64,000 nt of DNA from Phoenix dactylifera (Eukaryota; Streptophyta; Magnoliopsida; Arecales; Arecaceae). The notes under the pieces were generated by a model. That model saw only the letters and a list, made by a program, of their open reading frames with translations, was not told where the DNA came from and did no database searches. The stretch covers positions 3,761,001 to 3,825,000 of the forward strand of contig NW_024067666.1 of the NCBI RefSeq assembly GCF_009389715.1, read 5' to 3'. The first letter of the stretch is position 1, and every line of letters begins with the position of its first letter. The translations under genes and the position numbers were made by a program. Positions 1 to 11,013 of the stretch are shown one piece after another.

Positions 1-1627
1 ATAGTATCTGTAATTAACATTATTGCCAGATATGGAAAATGTGTTTCCTAGTAAAAGAAATATTTTTATGGATGATAAGACACAGGCATTTTGCTAAAGA
101 GAATCGTCGATGACAGTCAATATTCTAGGTGGGACATACATGCTTACATACATAGACATCACTGCAGAACAAAGCTAGAAGCTAGTACAAGAAGCAAAAG
201 ATCTCCCAAATCCTTCTTGTAGAAATAACATAAACTTAAATAAAGTTCTAGATCAGATGTCTTTCTTTTAAGATCTTTGCGAGCAACTTACCAGTTAGAA
301 CCACCTAATTGTTTTGTTGACAAATACTATTATCTGTTTAACAAGATCTGTATGAAATATTTTTATGCTCTAAATCACTGAAGAAATAGACAGTAGGATC
401 GTAACCATTTCAAGGTCTCCAGAAAACGTAAAAGACAGCAGGATCAAAAAAATTTAGCATGCCTGTTATAGCAGGAAAAGGTCATGTCTAGACAAAAACT
501 GTGAGAGACTTTTAAATAACATTTCACAAATATTATTGTTCATTGTCAGTATGCAAAGCATACCTCCTATTCATTTCCCTCAACAACAGCATCATATCCT
601 TTCCTTAAACAAAAATCTTAAGATTTAAAAAAAGAATGGTCCAAATCAATGTGATTATGTTTGGCATATTGATAAGCTTTCAGTAGGCAATATTGGATAT
701 GCGAAAATGAAAAAGCATGACAAATAAGATGTTTAAAAGGTGACACTGTGAGAGACATCGAAATGATAGTAATAGTCTTCATGTTCATGACTTTACCTCC
801 CCATAACCCCCCACCTCCCATAAAAAAAGAAAAAAGAAAAGAAAAAAAAACAGAATCAATAGTTGTGTGAGTCATAAGCTTGGTTCACTTTGCTTGTTGA
901 ACAATGACCAAGTCATATAAAGCCCACGAATAAGGATAGGGATGGTTGGGGATTAGTATATACATGTTGAATGGACGGATGCCTGTCATGACCATGAAAC
1001 GCATGAAATAAGGTATCCCAGAGAATAAAAAAACTCTAATTGATGCTGGATAGAAACAAGAAATGAAAGAATAAGGTGAAATGGCTTAAGGATATGATGG
1101 TTCTATCCTACAAGGACACTTCCGATGCAATGAAGTCTATAAGGATAGCTCACAAAAAAGTTACCAACAGTCATTACATGCTAGCAAGAAGAGTAAATGG
1201 GGAAATAAAAGTAGATATAGGAATAAAGAATTGCTAGAAGCTGGTGATTCTAGGAGAATTATACTACAACGTAATCAACTATGACCCAGTTTGGTATAAA
1301 TTAGTAATTAACACACCAACTCCACACAAACATACAGCTTAAATATAGAAATATCAATTTATTTCTCGGTTTAACAAACATAATTAACCAACAATTCAAT
1401 ATAAACATACAGTTTAAAAGAGAACAATATCGATTGATTCTCTACGGAAACATCTTCATCGATTAGGGGATTAATATGAACCCATAAGAAAAAAGAACCA
1501 CGCAGTTTTTCTGAGTGCAAAAGAGTTGTCCATAGTGAAATCAAAGTTAACACCAAATGCACCACCAACACCAACAGAACACCAAACCTTCCCAAATTTT
1601 AACGCCACAAAAGAAAGGAGAAAGTAC
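1..1627 (-). other. First coding intron of the Raf-like kinase gene (partial)
   Basis: AT-rich non-coding sequence downstream of the donor at 1627-1626. I searched both strands for the expected next kinase exon (VKLLDW-like block, then HRD and DFG) and found none, so the intron is at least 1.6 kb and its acceptor lies outside the window. The short open frames here, such as 618-875 and 1371-1595, show no recognisable protein features. Confidence 0.7.
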
Positions 1628-1952
1628 CTGCAACATCCCGGCAATCATAATTGCCTCGATACACAGTACCATAAGTGCCTTGTGCTACAACATAACGTAT
1701 TTCCAACTGGGAGAGGTCAATCTCCCAGTCTTCTTTGGATCTCTGAGCACCATCCTTGTCCTTGCTCCATGCCTTAGTCAGATGATTCTCCAGCTGAATA
1801 TCCAAGCTCTTTAGATCAATCTTGTCGGCCCTAAAGAACATATCTTTACTGCTAAAGCTCCCAAACCCCTTAAATTTCGATCTAAATCCCTTCTCCTTCA
1901 CTTCAGCAGCAGTTTCCACAACTCCATCTTTCTCTTTACTCCGTAAATCCAT
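1628..1952 (-). CDS. Raf-like MAPKKK (MRK/HT1-like Ser/Thr kinase), first coding exon, partial
   Basis: This exon encodes the first 108 residues of a cytosolic Raf-like protein kinase of plant group C (relatives: Arabidopsis MRK1, HT1 and STY13-type kinases). The start chosen is the ATG at 1952-1950 (MDLRSKEKDG); an in-frame ATG 33 nt upstream is less likely because a splice-acceptor-like CAG ends two bases before the chosen ATG. Residues about 40-75 carry the family signature FFRADKIDLKSLDIQLE and WEIDLSQLEIRYVVAQGTYG, followed by the glycine loop GTYGTVYRG (residues 92-100) and RDVA, where the family continues with VK..DWG. The exon ends GCAG|GTACTT (donor GT at 1627-1626), phase 1. The VAIK lysine, HRD and DFG motifs must lie in later exons; none is visible in 1-1627, so the gene runs off the left edge. 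Family assignment is sure; the exact orthologue is not. Confidence 0.9.
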
Positions 1953-2760
1953 ACTGCCAAAGCGACCCAACACAATCCAAAACAAAGGTCCGGCAAAAGG
2001 AAAATTTAAGCAAGCACTAAAATTTTCTTGTTCCCTTCAGTCGGGACACCAAGCACCAACTACCAACAGCAAATTGGACGAAACCCTAGAAAGCTCCCTC
2101 TTTTACCGTGCTAGTCCCTAATTAAAGACTCTCCAGATAGAATGCACCTAATCAAACGATATATCATATGACATATAAAAACAAGGGAAAAAAAATGTAC
2201 AGCCAGCTACTCCAAAAAAGAAAAAAAAAATCAAATTTTGCACCAAAATAACGAGAACTAAAGCCGATCTCCACCGCCAATCAATGCCAAGCGACGAGAT
2301 TCAAAAATGACTACGATTCAAAGCCCCAATTTAACCACAATAAGACTTGAAAATATATATAAAAATAAAAACAACCAATCCAAAGAGCCCAATTCCCACG
2401 CAGGCACGGCAACAAAACCAGCAAACAGAAAACAAAGAGAAGAACCAAAAAAGCGATCAAAATCCACCAAAAAAGACGCTGCTTTCGTTGACCGCAGCAC
2501 CGCAATCCTTGCTCAAACGTACGCTCAGCTATAGCTTTCAAACCAATTAAAGTATTGCGGAAAAGAAACAGGCATAACGTCGCCCTGGGCGTCGCCAAAC
2601 TCGCGAAAGAGGGAGAGACAGAGAGACTAGAGCCCTAGAAGAGTGGTTTTAAAACCACTGCGAAGCCCCTCCGCAAGAGAGAAAAATCTAAGCAGCGGAA
2701 GCGCAGAAACGAAGTAGGCAGCGCGCGCGCGAGAGAGAGAGAGAGAGCCGCCCGGGTTCG
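1953..2760 (-). promoter_or_regulatory. 5' UTR and promoter side of the Raf-like kinase gene, with probable leader intron
   Basis: On the minus strand the sequence just before the ATG reads TTTGGCAG|TATGG, a plausible splice acceptor, so the leader probably contains an intron. A GC-richer stretch at about 2560-2760 with a CG run (2721-2730) and a GA tract on the plus strand (2731-2747, CT on the coding strand) is the likely transcription start region. The donor cannot be fixed from sequence alone; one candidate is the GTACG near 2520. No convincing protein is encoded in the overlapping open frames. Confidence 0.5.
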
Positions 2761-2923
2761 TCCCCCGTTTCGCTGACTTTATTGGAATTTGGGGACCTTT
2801 TTTGGTAAAAATACGAAGTTGGGGGCTTTTCGGTGAATCTTGGCGGCTGGAGCCTGGACCCGAGACCCCTAATCTTGTACACTTGGGACCGGTGGGTGAA
2901 CCTGCACCGACACCTCTGGCAGA

Positions 2924-3088
2924 ATCCACCGAACACTAAAGTCAATTAATAGCGAAGTAGAGGGACTTGTCTGAATATTTTGTATATACTATTGCCAATT
3001 GATAGCATCCACCGAACCCTAAAGTCAAATAATTGTGAAGAAGAGGGACTTTTCTGAATTTTTTGTATATACTATTGCCCATTGGTAA
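2924..3088. repeat. 83-bp tandem duplication
   Basis: Two head-to-tail copies, each containing ACCGAA, then CTAAAGTCAA, GAGGGACTT, TCTGAAT and TTTTGTATATACTATTGCC. The shared ACCGAA starts at 2928 and at 3011, giving a period of 83. The copies differ by scattered substitutions and small indels. It lies upstream of the kinase promoter region. Confidence 0.8.
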
Positions 3089-3189
3089 GTGGGTGGACTG
3101 GTGGAGCCTACTTTTCTATAAGCTTGTTTCACGTTGTTGCATTCTTATATTGGGTTAAGTTTAAACCTAAAACTTGAAAGTGAATACAC

Positions 3190-3199
3190 TTCTAAATTA

Positions 3200-3263
<64 letters not shown>

Positions 3264-3645
3264 TCTCATAAAATACTAATTTTATCATTCTACTTTTTTT
3301 ATCCTTATTTTTGCATATATATACCTACACCATTTAACGCCATTAAAAAATTAAAAATTTCAGAGTAAAATGGCTAAAATATCCTTAATAGATAAATGTG
3401 CAAAAAGAAACACTTATAAGGCGATCACAATAGAGAACAAAAAATAATTTCAAATTTTTATTTTAGTTTTAATTACAAAATAGTTTTTATTAACAATATT
3501 AGAAGAACCATTATATTAGAGGTATTTGTGTGCAGAAAAAATATTTTATGAGGGCACTGAAATAAATATAAATTTTAAGAGAGTACTCATATAAATTTTA
3601 ATTTTTTAAAAAATAATCATGCAATAAAATTTAATTTTAAATTTG
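3190..3645. mobile_element. Fold-back (MITE-like) element, copy 1, invaded by a CT/CA microsatellite
   Basis: This stretch is homologous, in the same orientation, to 52495-52916. Shared blocks are TTGCATATATA, the AAAATGGCTAAAATA / AAAATGACTAAAATA pair, TTAATRGATAAA, ATAAGGCGATC, GGTTTTTATTAAC-like text, AGAACCRTTATATT and GAGGTATTT. The right arm (TTTTATGAGGGC onward) is complementary to the left arm in copy 2. In this copy the left arm is replaced by a CT tract (3205-3233) and a CA tract (3233-3257). No target duplication could be assigned. Confidence 0.65.
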
Positions 3646-3987
3646 TCTATAATTATAGCAAGTTATATTTAAAAAAATTGTTTGTGCTGGTGCCTTTTTA
3701 ATTATCATTTTAGTGGTTGTTTCCAAATTTTACATTTACCGAAGCTTGAGAGATTTGGATAATGTTACTCTTTCTACTATAGCCCATTATGTATAAATCT
3801 CTGCTGTCAAGGAGCGCTCACACCAATTCCCGTACAGTGTAATTCATTTAATCAAAGCATTTTATTTGTTAGTTTCTCCTTGGCTTTAATGTATTTAGCT
3901 CCGGGTGATATCATTAATTGTAGATTTCAATGTATATAGCTGGAGATCCCTTGCAAACAATCAAAAAAAAATATTTTATTTCAAAAT

Positions 3988-4016
3988 GGGGGGGGGGGGG
4001 GGGGGGGGGGGGGGGG
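3988..4016 (+). repeat. 29-nt uninterrupted poly-G run
   Basis: Twenty-nine consecutive G residues in AT-rich surroundings. It could fold as a G-quadruplex, or its length could be an assembly or sequencing artefact. No gene is adjacent. Confidence 0.9.
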
Positions 4017-4348
4017 ATAGAAAGATGTTAAAAGTATGTTTAGTTACCTGGGAAATGCTTTTTGCAAAAAAAAAAAAAGGTTTCCATTTGTTTGAATGGT
4101 AAGAAAAATAAAATAACACACAAATTTAATTTTTAAATCTGACAACATTTGGAGAATCTTTTTGAAAAGTTTCCAAGCATCCAAGAATTATCTTGAAGAC
4201 CCATCACTGCACAGCGTAAAATGAGAAGGAAAGTTACATGGTATATGCCTATCCAGTCAATTTTATCTAAGTGCTTTAAAGCGCTCAATATGTCTACATA
4301 AAAAATTGTCAAAAGTTACTATAGCCGAGCTGGCAATTTCATAATAAT

Positions 4349-4821
4349 AGAGGTGACAATTTATGACCATATCTGTCCATCCGACCTGTGAATCATCCAC
4401 TTTAAGCATGCTTGGATTTAATATAAATAGGTTTGGATCATTAATAAGTCAATCCATCTAGACCTATTTATTATATAGATTTAGGTTCAAACCTCTGGCC
4501 TGCTTAGTCCGTTATGACATATTTAATAATTAGGTTGGATCATAACCTAACCCATTAAAATTGTTTCAAAACCTGGTTAACCCGACTCGCTTAACCTATT
4601 TAAATTCATTTAATTCATTACAAACTCATTTAACCTGATTTGACCTATTTAATAAATAGGTCATGTAGGTGGATTGGATTACATGTTTAATAAACATGTC
4701 GGATTCAAATCTGAAATTTTGACATATTTAAAAAATAGGTTAGATTTAAGTTGATAATTTTGACCTGATCTGTATCCAATTTGACCTATATCCGAACCGG
4801 CACAACCTTATTGCCACCCCT
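4349..4821. mobile_element. hAT-like MITE remnant
   Basis: An AT-rich segment bounded by imperfect inverted ends: AGAGGTGACAAT on the left and ATTGCCACCCCT on the right (reverse complement AGGGGTGGCAAT). The inside is low in coding potential and rich in repeated CCTATTTAA, AACCTGACC and AAATAGGT words on both strands. Ends of the AGGGGTGGCAA type are common in plant non-autonomous hAT elements. I could not identify an 8-bp target duplication, so the class is an inference. Confidence 0.45.
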
Positions 4822-5783
4822 CACATATGCATCAATCCTTTTTGATGATTCCAATCCTTCGTTGCCATGTGTAAAAAAAAAGGAAATTTTCATATGCACA
4901 TGATGGGCTCCATCCAGCATATAAAATGCATTCATATCTAGTATATTTGTTTCTTTTCTTAAATGATCTATCTTGGAACCAAAAAAATCTTAATTACCAA
5001 AAGGCATAGAGTTTTTTTTGGTTATCACACAACAATACTTCTAAATATACTATGTTGTAATTGTTTTAACATTTTCCAAAGAAACAGCTATTAAAATTAT
5101 TGCTTTCTAAGTATTATGTTCTGAAAAAAAAATCTCTTGGACACAGGAAGAATTAACCAAACAGCTATTAGAAACTCTGCGGAGTAGATAGAGAGGATCT
5201 GGTCAGAGACTGTTCGAGCCTTATCAGGCTTATCTTTTGGATTCTTTGTAGCCTTTCCTTCCATTCAAGTCATCAGTTTTAAGTCAATCACGAGCACAGA
5301 AATCAGTTTTAAGTCATCAGTTTTGGTCAGAGAATGCAAGAAACCACCCTTTTTTATCCTTCCGGCCAACGACTCCTACTTAAAACTCTGACTCCGTCAG
5401 ACTATAATCCAAGTGGAGCCCACCTCTGAGAGGAGTAAAGTGGGTCCGACTACAAAGTTTCAGTCAAAGTTCCTTTTGTTGAGAAATGTTCCCATAGGCC
5501 TCGCCCTTTTTTTTAATTTCTCCTTGGACTATAGACCTTACCTTTCATTGCATGGAAAGTGACTTTGTAATCGACTCAAAAACTTTTCCTAGGTTTCTAC
5601 AGGATGGACTTTGGTGTCTTTGACTGAGATTTGAAGATAGAAGCTACATCATGAAGAGTGAATGAGATTTATATCTTTGATCATTCATGATAATGATTTC
5701 CTGGCTATCTTCGTCGTCAACCTTGTCATGATAATTAAAAGCAATAACAAATTAAAGTGAAAGATAATAAGTTTTGAATAGGG

Positions 5784-6235
5784 GTGCAAATGAGTCGGAC
5801 CGGGTCGAATCATAAGTGACCCCGACCCAATCTGGTTTTTTGTTCGGATCTTAATTTTCGACCCAAATCCAACTCAATAGAAGATCGAGTCGGATCGGGT
5901 CAGGTCCACCACTACAATTTTTGACCCAACAAGTCATTCGAATCGGGTCTATGTATAACCCCAGACCCAATCCAAAAAAATTAGAGTCCAATTCGGATTA
6001 ACCAACCTATGGCTGCAAAACTTGTTTTAACCCCCGCGGGCCCAAATAATTTTATATATTCAGATCGGATCGAGTAGGGGCAAATCGTAGGATCGAAAAT
6101 CCAAAATTACTTAAATTTCAAATAGGTCGGGGAGGGTAGAGTCGTAAGATTGAAAATCCAAAATTATTCAAATTTCAAATAGGTCGGGTTATGTTTGAAT
6201 TCAATAAACACAAACTCGATCCGGAAAATGGAACG
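5784..6235. mobile_element. hAT-like or related repeat fragment with internal 57-bp duplication
   Basis: It starts with AGGGGTGCAAATGAGTCGG and is rich in GGGTCGG / CCGACCC words, a style typical of decayed plant DNA transposons. Inside, a segment containing GAAAATCCAAAATTA and AAATTTCAAATAGGTCGG occurs twice in tandem (anchors at 6095 and 6152, period 57). No matching right end was found. Confidence 0.4.
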
Positions 6236-6796
6236 AGTCTAATTTTAGAAAAACTAACAGACTGCGGACTGAGTGGCATCGTATGTGGCTGATCATTTTG
6301 GAGGTACTGAGTCGAGAAAAAAAAAAGAAAGTTACCTAGCGCACTCCATAATATAGTATTTTTTGATATTTTTTGAGGTACACGGATGAGCCATAGGTTG
6401 CAAGAAAAGGAAAAAAAAAAAAAAAAAAGTTGAGGATGGCCGGTGCAAGAATAAAATATATTCAGCGATTGTGGGCTCCACTCCGTGCGTGTGCATGAGG
6501 GTCAATCGGGATGGACGGTTGGTGGGTAGGGGAGATGCACGTGCGGCTTCGCTCGCTGATTGGATGGATGAGATTAGGAAAGAGAGTTGCGACTTCCTCT
6601 AACTGAGGGAAGGGTGTTGGTAGAATTTTCATGGGATCTTTAAAGGTGTAAACCGAGGGGTGAATTAAATCATCATGGAGTTACTCTAACAGGCACTGCT
6701 TCTTTGGTGAAATTCTTCTTCCATCTCTCAATTTTCCGACAGTTATTTAAGCTATTGAGAGCATCTTCTTGATCCGGATGTGTGATCATGATTCAT
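6236..6796. other. Spacer without recognised gene
   Basis: Mixed AT-rich sequence with an A run at about 6413-6428 and a GC-richer patch at 6470-6620. No open frame of note, no RNA gene seen. Confidence 0.5.
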
Positions 6797-6799
6797 AAC

Positions 6800-7161
6800 A
6801 TCCTCTAAATCGCACCGTCAAACTTGTATTTAGATAAGATCTTCGGGTGCGCATACAATGTAGTCACGTCCAGAAAAATTCTACCAGCATATTTGTTATA
6901 TTTCGATAATTTGGTAAAATTTGATATATATATATATATACACACATATATATATATATATCATGCGCTGCATCATGATCCATGGAGGTTTTCGATGTGC
7001 ACCAACCAACACCCTCTAAATCGCACCGTCAAACTTGTATCTAGATAAGATCTTAAGGTGCGGATACAATGTAGTCACATCCAAAAAAATTCTATCAGCA
7101 TATTAGTTATATTTCAATAATTTGGTAAAATTTGGGATATATATATATATATATATATAAT
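6800..7161. repeat. 211-bp-period duplication, each copy ending in a TA microsatellite
   Basis: Two direct copies share CCTCTAAATCGCACCGTCAA, ACTTGTATYTAGATAAGATC, ATACAATGTAGTCAC and AATTTGGTAAAATTTG. CCTCTAAATCGC starts at 6802 and 7013. Each copy runs into a TA/CA tract (about 6926-6962 and 7138-7161). The overlapping short open frame at 6824-7048 is an artefact of this repeat. Confidence 0.85.
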
Positions 7162-8159
7162 GCAATTATAGCAAATATAAAAATTATTAGACTAATAGTA
7201 GTGGAATGCATAATTATATTGATTAGATAGAATGAAGTTATCTGGTCATTTATTCATTGTTATCACTATATGTTATATAAAATCTTCTTTACAAATATTT
7301 AAGATACCTGAAATTCTATATACTTATAATTGTTCAATTGTGGATCTCATCTGTATACTGAATAATTCATCTAAAATATTGAGTAATAGCTAAAGCATAT
7401 ATTACAGTGCTGAAACCATAAAATAGATATTGACAAGGCAAAATCAGTGGTAAGAAAACATCCATGCATCAAATCAAACAAGAGAACAGTGTAGCAGCTA
7501 TAAACGAAAATGAAATCAAAGAAATAACTCAAGGAGAAAAAAACAAACAATGGATGATAAACAAATCAATCAAAGAGTAGCTTAATCTAGGTAATATTTT
7601 GTAAATTTAAGAAGCAGGACACAGATCAAACAATATATCTCAATAATAGTGATATCTTACTTTAGTTTTCAGCAAGGAGGGAAGAAAAAAGCAGAAACAA
7701 GAGCCTGAAAATAAGAATAATTGATATACACATTGTTTGAAATATATCTTTTTTGATTTTAGTCAAGAAAAATTAGAGAGGAACAAATTCTTGTTTGGTA
7801 AAAAAATGATCTAATTAGTATAAGTCAATAAAAACCATGAAAATACTTGAAGACAGAAATCTTAAAAGGGAAATACCCTAGAAGTATTATTGCATTCCTT
7901 ATTTACATGTGTTCTTTTCCCTATTCCTCCGAGAATCTAAAAAATATAAACCATTTTTATGGAAACTAATCTAACAAATTTCTTTCTTTAAAAAATATGA
8001 AAAAAGTGCACCTAAAACAATTCTATTTTTCGATATGCTTTAAATAAAATATCAAATGTAAGCATATCTTACATTAAGTGTGCCATATACTACAAGACCA
8101 GTTTAAAAAAAAAAAAAATACCCTACACATTGAGTGGGCTATAAGCTAGTATATATTTG
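7162..8159. other. AT-rich spacer without recognised gene
   Basis: No reading frame, RNA gene or clear repeat structure was seen; only scattered homopolymer A/T runs. Confidence 0.5.
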
Positions 8160-8690
8160 AAATAAAAGCTTAATTTATGCAAAGCTCTCCATTCATTCAA
8201 TTATACTAATATTAGTATGTTGATCATATTAAAATTCATTGCCTAGTATGCAACAAATATTAATCTATTATATATATCTAAATTGGAGGCTCGGCTTATG
8301 CAAAGCGCTCCATTCGGTATGGTAATAGTGATATAAATATTGATATATTTGATCATTATTAAAGTCATTACTTAATATGCAACAAAAATTTGACACTTGA
8401 ATTTTTTTTTATTATAATTTGTTATATTGTCATGCACAAATTTAAAAAACAGTTGGAAAAGGAGAAAAAAAAACATATATGGCATATCATGCGAGGCCAA
8501 TATTAATACTGAAGGCTCGGGCTATGTAGAGAATTTTTATTCATCATGTGGATGCTAGTATTAGTAATATCAGTACTAATTACGGAAGTTTTCACTCATG
8601 AATTATTAAAATTCAATGCTTAATGTACAATAAAAATTTGATTATTAAAATCTTCTTTTGATTATAATTTACTATATTGCTATGTCTCAA
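8160..8690. repeat. Three diverged tandem copies of an AT-rich repeat
   Basis: Copies at about 8163-8258, 8285-8437 and 8506-8683 share the order: a GGCTCGGCTTATGCAAAGCG-like start (weaker in copies 1 and 3), CCATTC or ATTCATC, an ATTAGTA/ATATTGATAT stretch, ATTAAARTTCATTRCTTA, ATGCAACAAAAATTTG, and ATTATAATTTRYTATATTG. The third copy is the most diverged. Origin unknown. Confidence 0.65.
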
Positions 8691-9275
8691 GAACCGTTAA
8701 AAAAGAAAGAAAAAAAATCATTTCTGCAGATCCAATCATATGCTTTTGGTTAATCAAGTGCCCAACTTGTAAACAAACATGCCATCATTCGAATTTATGG
8801 CCATTGTTCGAGGAGCAAACCATGCACCTCGTTGCAATGAAATTTTCTTTGCTCATTTATGACATTTGCATGAGATTAATGGGTGTTGATGATTTATGTT
8901 TCCCAATGTCTTATAAAAAGAAAAAAAAAAAGGTGATTGTGATTCAAGACTAGAAGAAAACATCATACTTCAATTATTTACATTTAGTTAAACCATTGTC
9001 TCAAATTCCTCCAAACCTCATGTTTTTACTATCTTCCTCCCTCCAATCTTCCCCAATCCAGATTATACCTGCTAAAGTACATCATCAGTAAAATTTACAC
9101 AAAGAGCAAAGTTTAAAATTCCTTTCAGTCTTCACATATATAAAAAACCCAACTGTATGGTCCATTCGATTGCTTCTTATATTGTCCATCACCAACAATA
9201 TCATATGAAACTCAATCTATAAGGTCTCTATGAAATTTCGAGATATTTTAATTGCTCACATCATCTCTGATTGGC
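8691..9275. other. Spacer without recognised gene
   Basis: AT-rich sequence with no supported gene or structure. It ends at the left 93-bp copy that flanks the TRIM element. Confidence 0.5.
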
Positions 9276-9368
9276 TGCTGTTGGCCGAGAGCAAGGAAGG
9301 TGGTAAGACTCGGGATTGGTTCTCACTTATTAGACTTTTTACCCTATGCTAAGAGAAGGGAATGGAAT
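9276..9368 (+). repeat. Left copy of 93-bp duplication flanking the TRIM element
   Basis: Starts TGCTGTTGGCCGAGAGC and ends GAAGGGAATGGAAT, abutting the first base of the LTR. The other copy is 9806-9898, the same length, with about 7 mismatches. Confidence 0.85.
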
Positions 9369-9805
9369 TGTAACAACACAAAATCTCACCCAAAATGGTT
9401 AGCGGAAATATATTATTTGACTTTCTTAATCTTGTATAAGTACCCAAGATCTACCCAGCGAATAACCGATGTGAGACTAAACATTGCCCGCACGGATCCT
9501 CACATACTTCTTCCGTTCAAGTCCTAACGTCCTCGTCAAGCTAAGGGTTTAAATCCATTCAAATATATTCACAAACACCATGATCGGCCTGTGGTCAACC
9601 CCAATGGAATGTGCTGCACTATTCCCTAGTCTACATAGGTTATAGGCTGGATCCGCTCTTAAACCATTTGTAACAACCTAGGACCTCACTCAAAATGGCT
9701 AGCCAGAAGGTATTATTTGGATTCCTTGATTCTGTATGAGTACTCAAGATTTACCGAACGAATAACCGATGTGGGACTAAACACATGCCCGCACGGATCC
9801 TCACA
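9369..9805 (-). mobile_element. TRIM-type miniature LTR retroelement, 437 bp
   Basis: Two direct repeats, 9369-9504 and 9669-9805, begin TGTAACAAC and end GATCCTCACA, so both have TG...CA ends. They flank a 164-bp internal part. Read on the minus strand, the sequence after the 5' LTR is TGGTTTAAGAGC (10 of 12 matches to TGGTATCAGAGC, the primer-binding site for initiator tRNA-Met), and a purine tract GGAAGAAG precedes the 3' LTR. There is no coding capacity. These are the diagnostic parts of a terminal-repeat retrotransposon in miniature. The LTRs differ at roughly a fifth of positions, so the copy is old. There is no 5-bp target duplication; instead 93-bp direct repeats abut both ends. Diverged relatives lie near 51 kb and 54 kb. 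Confidence 0.8.
9767..9777 (-). promoter_or_regulatory. Match to plant snRNA upstream element inside the TRIM LTR
   Basis: The minus strand reads GTCCCACATCG, an exact match to the plant snRNA-gene USE consensus RTCCCACATCG. The other LTR has one change. I see no TATA box at the spacing used by snRNA genes, so function is not claimed. Confidence 0.4.
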
Positions 9806-9898
9806 TGCTGTTGGTCGAGAGCAAGGAAGACGGTAAGGCTCGAGATTGGTTCTCACTTATTAGACTTTTTACCCTCTCCTAAGAGAAGGGAATGGAAT
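9806..9898 (+). repeat. Right copy of 93-bp duplication flanking the TRIM element
   Basis: Starts TGCTGTTGGTCGAGAGC directly after the CA end of the second LTR and ends GAAGGGAATGGAAT. See the left copy at 9276-9368. Confidence 0.85.
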
Positions 9899-11013
9899 GT
9901 TATTTTTCTTGGAGTGAGGAATGCGGTTAAAAATGGCGGGAAACATGCATGCGAGGAGTGCCAACAAAAAAAAAGTTCAGTGTTGGCTGCCTTCAGAGGA
10001 AAATATTTATCGATGTGATCACATTGCATGCTGATGCTCACCATATGGGTCATGGAGCCAAGCCCCATGCAGACTGTAGAAATAAACCATTTATATGGAA
10101 ACCGGCTTAGCTTGCCTCTTGATGCAATGGAATGGAATAGGTGCCTGCCTCAACAAAAAAGATTAAAAAAAGAAAAGAGTTGTGCCATTTCCATTTGGAA
10201 AGGATAGATGCATCCAATTCCTCTCAAGAAAATGGCCACAAGTATGATCGTGACTATGCTTAGAGGGTGGATTTAGCTGTTCAACCAAGATTGCATGGGA
10301 GTGTTCCTTGTACAAATTTTTTCTAAGTGATATTTCATAGATGGGCTTAAATTGGCCTACTTGCAATCTCATGGATCAAATGCTCAGGTAATTTGTAGCA
10401 ATTTTTTTCTTTGAATTCTTCAAATAATGTTTCACATGTACAGATCCAACCTTGGGTGAAGCAAACAAGAAATATACAAATCGACTCTCTAGGCCTTGCA
10501 AGTGATCGAGGGGTGGCAACTATTAGCTGCATCGAAGGTAAGGGGAGAGAGAAAAATGGGGGAGGGGACAAAGGATCCTGTGACTCATGCACTAAGCTAC
10601 AAATTATCCAAACATGTGGAATATAAATATATAATACCAGTTTAGTTGTCCTCTTAGGACATGTGTGGGTACTGACATTTGTTATTTGCAACCAACTTTG
10701 TGCATGTTGACAAAAAAGATGTGAGGTGGTGAAAGGGAGAGATATCGAATCGCATGAACTAGTAATAATCATGAATTAGATTATTCCTAATCAGACTTTT
10801 CATCATGCATTGTATCATCGAATGCATAAGTTATCAATGGATGATCAATACCCGCATCTAGATTGGACCTCGAGTTTAGTTTGGTTTAGAGATAGCATGT
10901 GACAAAGGGGTTTATTTTGACCATCGTACCAAACAAAACTCTAAAGTAGTTGTTCTTTTAAAGAAAGTTTATCTTTTTCCACGAACTAAAAGTACGGACA
11001 CGAGAAAAACTAA
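9899..11013. other. Spacer without recognised gene
   Basis: A minus-strand open frame at 10347-10772 (141 codons) is the longest here but has low-complexity composition and no recognisable domain, so it is not called. No RNA gene was recognised. Confidence 0.5.

Noticed and set aside
1526-2121. Plus-strand open frames over the kinase exon
   Set aside because: They are antisense to the clearly coding minus-strand kinase exon.
10347-10772. 141-codon minus-strand open frame
   Set aside because: No recognisable domain, no promoter or splice context, and it sits in a repeat-rich spacer; likely chance.
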